From: Bacteroidota bacterium
GTDB taxonomy: Bacteria > Bacteroidota > Bacteroidia > Chitinophagales > Chitinophagaceae
Length of the DNA stretch: 13,144 nt
Assembly: GCA_023392185.1 (NCBI GenBank)
Contig: JAEVZP010000083.1
Coordinates: 1 to 13,144, forward strand
Direction: 5' to 3'
A program made the position numbers and the translations under genes. Every line of letters starts with the position of its first letter. Within the stretch, counting starts at the first letter, position 1. This document shows positions 6,295 through 11,720 of this stretch, piece by piece. The notes under the pieces are model-generated. The model had not been told where the DNA came from. It searched no databases and worked only from the letters and a program-made list of their open reading frames with translations.

Positions 6295-6406
6295 TAGGAA
6301 CGCGCCAGGAGGCGCGTTCAAAACAATGCAATCAACACACGTTTGAAAAAAAACAAATGACGCGTTTGGAACAATCAAAAAGAACGCGCCTCCTGGCGCG
6401 TTCCTA
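6295..6406. repeat. Mirrored pair of GC-rich hairpin repeats
   Basis: The 25 bases at 6295-6319 and at 6382-6406 are exact inverted copies of each other around a 62-base AT-rich centre. Each copy is itself a hairpin: GAACGCGCC and GGCGCGTTC around a 4-base loop. The pair lies between lepA and purK. Nothing in the centre looks coding. This could be a small non-autonomous element or two insertions of one REP-like unit. Confidence 0.8.
6377..6403 (-). terminator. Intrinsic terminator downstream of lepA
   Basis: On the minus strand the hairpin GAACGCGCC-AGGA-GGCGCGTTC (9-bp GC-rich stem, 6403-6382) is followed at once by TTTTTG (6381-6376). It lies 57 bases past the lepA stop. It is made of one copy of the mirrored repeat, suggesting that the repeat serves as the terminator. 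Confidence 0.7.
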
Positions 6407-6435
6407 CGTGGCGTTCCTACGTGGCGTTCCTACGT
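6398..6435. repeat. 13-base tandem repeat, about 2.9 copies
   Basis: GCGTTCCTACGTG is repeated head to tail at 6398-6410, 6411-6423 and 6424-6435 (last copy one base short). The first copy starts inside the right arm of the mirrored hairpin pair, so the tandem appears to have grown from the end of that repeat. Confidence 0.85.
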
Positions 6436-6459
6436 AATATTTTTATAGGATATCCCTAC

Positions 6460-8265
6460 TTAATCATCCAGCTTCAACACCGCCAGAAATGCTTCCTGCG
6501 GCACCTCGACTGATCCAATCTGGCGCATCCGCTTTTTGCCTTCTTTCTGCTTTTCCAGCAGCTTGCGTTTCCGGGAAATATCGCCGCCGTAGCATTTTGC
6601 TGTCACGTCTTTGCGCATGGCCGAAATGGTTTCGCGGGCTACGATTTTGGCACCAATCGCCGCCTGAATGGCAATCATAAACTGCTGGCGGGGCAACAGT
6701 TCTTTGAGTTTATTACACAGCTTGCGACCAAAATCCTCGGCACGACCGCGGTGAATCAGGGCCGAAAGGGCATCCACCTTCTCGCCGTTCAGCAGGATAT
6801 CCATTTTGGCAATGTCGCTGAGGCGGTAGTCGAGCGGATAATAGTCGAAAGAAGCATAGCCGCGCGTGGAAGACTTGAGCTTGTCGTAGAAATCAAACAC
6901 GATCTCGGCAAGCGGCATTTCAAAAATCAGCTCTACGCGGGAAGGCGTCAGGTAGCTTTGGTTCACCAGAATGCCGCGCTTGCCGAGACACAAGGTCATG
7001 ATATTACCGATATAGTCGGGCAGGGTAATGATCTGGGCACGGATAAACGGCTCTTCGATGCGGTCGATGTGATTGGGCGCGGGCATCTCCGACGGGTTGT
7101 TCACGATCACACGTTTGTCCGGCTCGCGGGTGGTGTAGGCATAAAAGCTTACGTTTGGAACCGTGGTGATGACCGTTTGGTTAAACTCGCGCTCGAGCCG
7201 CTCCTGGATGATTTCCATGTGCAGCATGCCGAGGAATCCGCAACGGAAACCAAAGCCCAGCGCCTGGGAGGTTTCGGGTTCAAAAGTGAGCGAAGCGTCG
7301 TTGAGTTGCAGCTTTTCCATGCACTCGCGCAGCTCTTCAAACTCGTCGGTATTGACCGGGAAAATGCCGGCAAAGACCATCGGTTTCACATCTTCAAAGC
7401 CCTGAATGCGCTCCGGAGAAGGGTTCTTGGCCAGCGTCAGCGTGTCGCCCACCTTTACTTCTTTGGCGTTTTTAATGCCGGTAATGATATAGCCCACGTC
7501 GCCGGTGGTAACTTCTTCCTTCGGCGTCATGGTAAGTTTCAGGACGCCTACTTCATCGGCCTCGTAGTCTTTGGCGGTCGCCATAAAGCGCACCTTATCG
7601 CCTTTCTTAATCGTGCCGTTCACCACGCGGTAATACACAATAATGCCGCGGTAGGAGTTGAAAACCGAGTCGAAAACCAGGGCCTGCAGGGGCGCTTCGG
7701 GGTCGCCCGAAGGGCCGGGAATGCGGGACACGATCGCTTCCAGAATTTCCTCAATGCCGATGCCGCTTTTGCCGGAAGCCAGAATAATGTCTTCCGGTTT
7801 GCAGCCAATCAGGTCCACAATCTGGTCGGTGACTTCCGGAATCATGGCGCCTTCCATATCAATCTTGTTGATGACGGGAATGATTTCCAGATCGTTTTCC
7901 AGCGCGAGGTAGAGGTTGGAAATGGTTTGCGCCTGAATGCCCTGAGAGGCGTCCACCAGAAGCAAGGCACCTTCGCAGGCGGCCAGTGCGCGGCTCACTT
8001 CGTAGGAAAAATCCACGTGGCCGGGGGTATCAATCAGGTTGAGGGTATAATTTTCACCGCCATGCTGATAGTTAATCTGAATGGCGTGGCTTTTAATCGT
8101 AATGCCTTTTTCGCGCTCCAGGTCCATGTCGTCCAGCACCTGCGCCTGCATCTGACGTTCGGTGATGGTCTTGGTGTGTTCCAGAAGGCGGTCGGCCAGG
8201 GTGGATTTTCCGTGGTCGATATGGGCAATAATGCAAAAATTGCGGATGTTTTTCTGCGGCGTCAT
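6460..8265 (-). CDS. lepA: Elongation factor 4 (LepA), translational GTPase
   Basis: Predicted 601-residue LepA/EF4, a ribosome-associated GTPase that acts on stalled or misassembled ribosomes. G motifs: G1 'AHIDHGKST' at 14-22, G2 'GITIKSH' at 54-60, G3 'DTPGH' at 79-83, G4 'NKID' at 133-136, and G5 around 'ASGKSGIGI'. An EF-G-like domain II and 'FGFRCGFLGMLHMEIIQERL' (domain III) follow. The C-terminal LepA-specific domain includes 'KAKMDILLNGEKVDAL'-like sequence and ends 'KQKEGKKRMRQIGSVEVPQE'. Length is normal and the ATG at 8265 gives the standard N-terminus. A possible promoter, TTG (8301-8299) with a 17-base spacer and TATTTTCG (8281-8274), has one -7 mismatch and would leave almost no leader. 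One TTCCGGAA copy at 7834. Confidence 0.97.
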   Translation of the reverse strand: MTPQKNIRNFCIIAHIDHGKSTLADRLLEHTKTITERQMQAQVLDDMDLEREKGITIKSHAIQINYQHGGENYTLNLIDTPGHVDFSYEVSRALAACEGALLLVDASQGIQAQTISNLYLALENDLEIIPVINKIDMEGAMIPEVTDQIVDLIGCKPEDIILASGKSGIGIEEILEAIVSRIPGPSGDPEAPLQALVFDSVFNSYRGIIVYYRVVNGTIKKGDKVRFMATAKDYEADEVGVLKLTMTPKEEVTTGDVGYIITGIKNAKEVKVGDTLTLAKNPSPERIQGFEDVKPMVFAGIFPVNTDEFEELRECMEKLQLNDASLTFEPETSQALGFGFRCGFLGMLHMEIIQERLEREFNQTVITTVPNVSFYAYTTREPDKRVIVNNPSEMPAPNHIDRIEEPFIRAQIITLPDYIGNIMTLCLGKRGILVNQSYLTPSRVELIFEMPLAEIVFDFYDKLKSSTRGYASFDYYPLDYRLSDIAKMDILLNGEKVDALSALIHRGRAEDFGRKLCNKLKELLPRQQFMIAIQAAIGAKIVARETISAMRKDVTAKCYGGDISRKRKLLEKQKEGKKRMRQIGSVEVPQEAFLAVLKLDD

Positions 8266-8458
8266 GTAGCGTGCGAAAATACGCTATAAGTAGCGCCCCA
8301 ACGGATAAATCAAGCAGAGCGGGGGGTTAAAATCTGGAGCTGTTTTTTGGGAAATAGAACGGACAATCTCAAGGGTTATCATGGGGAACCGGTCCCGGAA
8401 GTGCTCCAATAGGAGGCAGGGGTGCACTGAAGACCTGGATTTCCGGAAAATTACCTTT

Positions 8459-8505
8459 AAAAAGCAAAGCGAAACAGAGTGCCTTGGAGGTCTCTGCTTC
8501 GCTTT
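8459..8505 (-). terminator. Intrinsic terminator of the NYN-CSD gene
   Basis: On the minus strand AAAGCGAAgCAGAG (8505-8492) pairs with CTCTGtTTCGCTTT (8479-8466), a 14-position stem with one mismatch and a 12-base loop. It is followed by GC and TTTTT (8463-8459). It lies 25 bases beyond the stop at 8531 and separates this gene from lepA. Another TTCCGGAA copy (8441-8448) lies just past it. Confidence 0.75.
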
Positions 8506-8530
8506 GGGTGTTTTTCTTAAAAGAAGAAGA

Positions 8531-9541
8531 TTATACTACTGCGATCTCTTTGGCTACTACGCGACCATCGTTCATGGTTTCTTCGCTGTACTCTACATTG
8601 TCGCCTACCTGAAGCTGCGAGAATTCCAGATTGGTAAGGGCGGTATGATAGAAAAATGCATCGCGCGGGTAGCTGCTGATAAAGCCGTAGCCGTCTTTGA
8701 GGGCTTTGATGGTTCCGGACTTGCGCACGGCGTTTTCGCTTACCGGTGCAGAACTATTGTAAACGCTGTTTCCGGGAGCCGCTGTGCCAGCGCTATAGGT
8801 GTCTGTATTATAAGCGCCCCCACCGTTGTAGCCCATCTCTACGTCATTTTCATAGCGACGGCCCGGAATATAAGTGCGGTCTTCCTTTTTCTGTACAAAC
8901 AAGGCATCGATCGTTGGGTCTTCGCCTTCCACCGATTCATCAATCCGGGTATGCAGTGCAATTGGATAAGCAGATTCGGCCACCAGATCGCGCGACGTTT
9001 GCGAAACACGCTCGCGGCCCAGGTCGTCCACATAAGAAAACTCCCAGTGCACCAGCATCACCCGGGTGCCCAGCGTGTTGAGCTTGCGCACCAGTGGGGT
9101 GTAATCGCCGTCGGAGGCAATCAGCACCACTACATCAAAGCGCTTGTGGAGCGTTAGTTCATAGGCTTCGAGGGAAAGCCAGACTTCGGTATTGCTTTCG
9201 GAGCGGGAGGTGCCGAAGATGCGGATCGGCAGGTAGTGGGTCGTAACGCCTTCGTTGGTGAGGATGTCATCGAAAACCCGCTCGTAGAGCAGTTGCTTTT
9301 CGCGCTGTGCCGTTTCGTAGGCGCCGAGGCGGCCCCGGAAATAGTGGGCATCTACAATCGGACACAGCTCAATCGGCAGGCCGTCGGCTTCGGAAACGTA
9401 CTGACGGATAAAATTATGCAACCCGGAAATGGAAATACGGGCTTTGCGATCGTGAACATAGTTGTAATAGCGCGACACATGCATCAGATAGTTTCCGTCG
9501 TAGAAAACGCCGATGCGGGTTGTGCGGGAGGGAGATTGCAT
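8531..9541 (-). CDS. NYN domain protein with C-terminal cold-shock domain
   Basis: Predicted 336-residue two-domain protein. The N-terminal NYN (LabA/DUF88-like, PIN-fold) domain begins 'RIGVFYDGNYL' with a candidate metal-binding Asp15 and continues to 'VVVLIASDGDYTPLVRKLNT' with Asp144 and Asp146; Glu119 in 'SNTEVWLSLEAY' may complete the acidic site. NYN domains are usually RNases. A linker of about 205-270 is rich in Gly, Tyr, Asn and Ser and looks disordered. The last ~63 residues form a cold-shock domain: 'KSGTIKALKDGYGFIS' (RNP1-like) and 'RDAFFYHTAL' (RNP2-like), ending 'DGRVVAKEIAVV'. The inferred role is an RNA-binding ribonuclease. The ATG at 9541 is the natural start. A well-formed promoter 200 bases upstream implies a long leader. 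Monocistronic, with its own terminator. Confidence 0.88.
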   Translation of the reverse strand: MQSPSRTTRIGVFYDGNYLMHVSRYYNYVHDRKARISISGLHNFIRQYVSEADGLPIELCPIVDAHYFRGRLGAYETAQREKQLLYERVFDDILTNEGVTTHYLPIRIFGTSRSESNTEVWLSLEAYELTLHKRFDVVVLIASDGDYTPLVRKLNTLGTRVMLVHWEFSYVDDLGRERVSQTSRDLVAESAYPIALHTRIDESVEGEDPTIDALFVQKKEDRTYIPGRRYENDVEMGYNGGGAYNTDTYSAGTAAPGNSVYNSSAPVSENAVRKSGTIKALKDGYGFISSYPRDAFFYHTALTNLEFSQLQVGDNVEYSEETMNDGRVVAKEIAVV

Positions 9542-9745
9542 AAAGGGGAATAATTGGGAAATTTAAAATCAGGGAGGTTGCAAATAAAAAAAACTCTGTG
9601 GGAAAAGAAAAGCGGATGCTGCCGTAAAAATTCCGGAAATTACTGCTCAAAACAGCCCTTCCAACCGGGCCAGGCAGCATTCCATGGAAACAGAAAGAAA
9701 TGTAAAAAATGTGAAATAGGGGTTTGGTATTTGATATGTTCTGTG

Positions 9746-9777
9746 CAAAAATAAGGGGACAGCCGGCAAGCAGCAAA
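9746..9777 (-). promoter_or_regulatory. Bacteroidota-type promoter for the NYN-CSD gene
   Basis: On the minus strand TTTG (9777-9774), a 20-base spacer and TATTTTTG (9753-9746) match TTTG-N19-21-TAnnTTTG exactly. The start would fall near 9740, leaving a leader of about 200 bases before the ATG at 9541. Confidence 0.55.
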
Positions 9778-9810
9778 TACAGGGCTGTCTGCCCGGAAAG
9801 AATCTTTTGA

Positions 9811-9854
9811 CCGGCGCTTCCCAACAGGATCGCGATCCTGTTGGGAAGCGCCGG
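9811..9854. repeat. Perfect 44-base palindrome
   Basis: The left arm begins CCGGCGCTTCCCAACAGG and continues ATCG; the right arm (9833-9854) is its exact reverse complement with no spacer, giving 22-base arms centred on TCGCGA. It lies 109 bases past the AAA+ stop and upstream of the next promoter. As RNA it could end or protect the AAA+ message, but no T-tract follows on either strand. A REP-like dispersed element is equally possible. Confidence 0.85.
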
Positions 9855-9962
9855 GAAAGCCAGCAGCAGTGCCTGTAGAGGCGGCTTTTGGAAAGAAGGT
9901 ATTTTGAACGCTAAAAACCTGCTTCTGAATATTATTGCAGTACACGGGGCAAATATAAAGCC

Positions 9963-11492
9963 CTAGTAATCAATGTCTTCGTCGTTTTCTTCAAAATTCA
10001 TGTTTAGCATTCCGGAAAGCAGGTCGCCAAAAGCATAGCCGCCTGCATCGGCATTCCGGCGCGCAATCAGCGAATATTCTGCCAGCGCATGAAGCATAAA
10101 TTCCATCAACAGGGCAGCCTGCGTATCGGATGCCTGCGGGTAAAAAGCTTTGACCGCAGCATAAAGACCGTCCACGGCAAAAAGCCGTTCGCGATACGCA
10201 GCGTCGGAGGCGTCGGCCGGCAGCGCCAGTTCGTTGCCGCGTCCAAACCAGTCGATTACCGGCGTGTAGGGATTTGCTTTTTTGGATGTACCGCCTTTAG
10301 TCTGCCGGTCACTTTTCTTAAAGCCAGCCGGATCGGGGAAGTATTGCACGAAAACCGAGCGGATAGCCAGCCCCAAGAGACGCTGGGCAACGGCTGCCGG
10401 CCCTTCTACTTCCCCTTCATACACCAGCTCAATCTTGCCGGTGATGCTGCTGACCACACCCGAAAGGTCTGCCATGCGGGCCATAGTCTGTTCGGCGCCC
10501 TGCCGCAGCGCCCGGCGCTCGGCGGCGCTCACCAGGTTTTCGTAGGCCGAGATCGTAAGGCGTGCCGACACGCCGCTTTTCTGATCTACAAACTCGCTTT
10601 TGCGCGCCTGCATCGCCAGTTCTTCCACCAAAACCTTCAGCAGGTCCGGCACTTCCACACGGCTTTCCTGCTCCGGATGAATCGCTGCTTCCTGCGCGGT
10701 GATGGTTTTGGAGATCTCCACCGTTTTGGGATAGTGCGTAATAATCTGGCTTTCGATCCGGTCTTTGAGCGGCGTCACAATGGAGCCCCGGTTGGTGTAA
10801 TCTTCCGGGTTGGCGGTGAACACAAAAAGAATATCGAGCGGCATGCGCAGCTTAAAACCCCGAATCTGAATATCCCCTTCCTGCAGAATATTGAAAAGCG
10901 CTACCTGGATGCGGGCCTGTAGATCGGGCAGTTCGTTGATCACGAAAATGCCCCGGTGTGAGCGGGGAATAATGCCGTAGTGCAGCGCTGCATCATCGGA
11001 GAGGGCCACGCGCAGGTTGGCGGCCTTGATCGGGTCGATATCGCCGATGAGGTCGGCCACCGAAACATCGGGCGTTGCCAGCTTTTCGCTGTAACGCTCG
11101 CTGCGGTGGAGCCAGCGAATGGGCGTTTGGTCTCCTTTTTCGGCCACGATTTTCCGGCCGGCTGAGGAGATGGGCGCAAACGGGTCGTCGTTGATCTCGG
11201 AGCCGTCGATTACCGGAATCCATTCATCGAGCAGGTGGGTCATCTCGCGGGCCATGCGGGTCTTGGCTTGTCCGCGCAGTCCGAGAAACAAAATATTGTG
11301 GCGGGACAACAGGGCGCGTTCCACGTCCGGAACGACGGTGTCTTCATAGCCAATAACGGTTTTGAAAGGTTGTTCTTTCCGGGAAATAGCCCCGATGAGA
11401 TTTTGCCGGACTTCTTCTTTGACGGAGCGAGACTGGTAGCCGGTGGCGCGCAACGCGCCCAGCGTATGGATAGCAGGATGGTTGGAATGCAT
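9963..11492 (-). CDS. MoxR/magnesium-chelatase-like AAA+ ATPase
   Basis: Predicted 509-residue AAA+ protein of the helix-2-insert clade (MoxR, Mg-chelatase subunit I, sigma-54-activator-like). Walker A 'GLRGQAKT' is at 71-78. The Walker B strand 'RGIFVINELPD' is at 180-190, with Asn-Glu where Asp-Glu is usual. The clade-typical 'LQEGDIQIRGFKLRMPLDIL' lies at 203-222, sensor 1 in 'FVFTANPEDYTNRG' at 223-236, and the Arg-finger region 'VTPLKDRI' at 239-246. The C-terminal ~250 residues are helical and end in an acidic tail, 'FEENDEDIDY'. Such ATPases usually remodel or insert cofactors into a partner carrying a VWA (MIDAS) domain; no VWA gene lies downstream here. No porphyrin or chlorophyll genes are present, so a true magnesium chelatase role is unlikely. 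ATG at 11492, without a Shine-Dalgarno. Confidence 0.85.
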   Translation of the reverse strand: MHSNHPAIHTLGALRATGYQSRSVKEEVRQNLIGAISRKEQPFKTVIGYEDTVVPDVERALLSRHNILFLGLRGQAKTRMAREMTHLLDEWIPVIDGSEINDDPFAPISSAGRKIVAEKGDQTPIRWLHRSERYSEKLATPDVSVADLIGDIDPIKAANLRVALSDDAALHYGIIPRSHRGIFVINELPDLQARIQVALFNILQEGDIQIRGFKLRMPLDILFVFTANPEDYTNRGSIVTPLKDRIESQIITHYPKTVEISKTITAQEAAIHPEQESRVEVPDLLKVLVEELAMQARKSEFVDQKSGVSARLTISAYENLVSAAERRALRQGAEQTMARMADLSGVVSSITGKIELVYEGEVEGPAAVAQRLLGLAIRSVFVQYFPDPAGFKKSDRQTKGGTSKKANPYTPVIDWFGRGNELALPADASDAAYRERLFAVDGLYAAVKAFYPQASDTQAALLMEFMLHALAEYSLIARRNADAGGYAFGDLLSGMLNMNFEENDEDIDY

Positions 11493-11720
11493 AAGAAAAT
11501 TAAAACGGGCGAAGAAAAGAGGGGGAGTACGGATCGGTACAAGAGTTAGATAAACACCGGAAACGATGGAGGGTTGGATGCAACTGGATTTTGCGCGAAA
11601 ATTCTAAAAAAAATGTTGTGCTCTGTTAATAAGTTGCTAACTTGCTGATTGGTAATTGATTAGAGTGTCTCTTCGAATTGCCGGCTTTTTAAATCGATAG
11701 TTTTCCAATCCGCTGTGTGT
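11493..11720. promoter_or_regulatory. Divergent promoter region (AAA+ gene / PKD gene)
   Basis: This 228-base spacer drives two divergent genes. No exact TAnnTTTG was found for either. The best plus-strand candidate for the PKD gene is TTG (11678-11680), a 17-base spacer and TAGTTTTC (11698-11705, one mismatch). An A-rich tract lies near 11605-11613. The position supports promoter activity; the exact sites are weak. Confidence 0.35.

Larger units (their letters stand above)
9542..9962. other. 421-base spacer between AAA+ gene and NYN-CSD gene
   Basis: No credible gene on either strand. In minus-strand order it holds the 44-base palindrome (9854-9811) after the AAA+ stop, the promoter for the NYN-CSD gene (9777-9746), and a roughly 200-base leader with one TTCCGGAA copy (9631-9638) and an A-rich stretch near 9585. 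Confidence 0.6.

Noticed and set aside
6184..6378. N-terminal extension of purK by 65 residues
   Set aside because: It would translate a palindromic repeat and a promoter element, and adds nothing known in PurK. The TTG at 6183 gives the normal N-terminus.
6398..6435. Possible CRISPR-like array
   Set aside because: The 13-base units are directly adjacent without spacers and no cas genes are present. It is a simple tandem repeat.
6751..8289. 512-codon plus-strand open frame opposite lepA
   Set aside because: It is antisense to a fully conserved lepA, has no recognisable domain and a skewed His/Val/Asn-rich composition. It is a shadow of lepA codon use.
8381..9157. 258-codon plus-strand open frame opposite the NYN-CSD gene
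   Set aside because: It overlaps a clear two-domain gene and a terminator hairpin, and no domain is recognisable.
10089..10922. 277-codon plus-strand open frame opposite the AAA+ gene
   Set aside because: Antisense to conserved AAA+ motifs, with a composition typical of complementary-strand shadows.
9963..11492. Magnesium chelatase of tetrapyrrole synthesis
   Set aside because: Only the AAA+ core resembles subunit I; no chlorophyll or cobaltochelatase genes and no VWA partner are present. The general MoxR-like label is safer.
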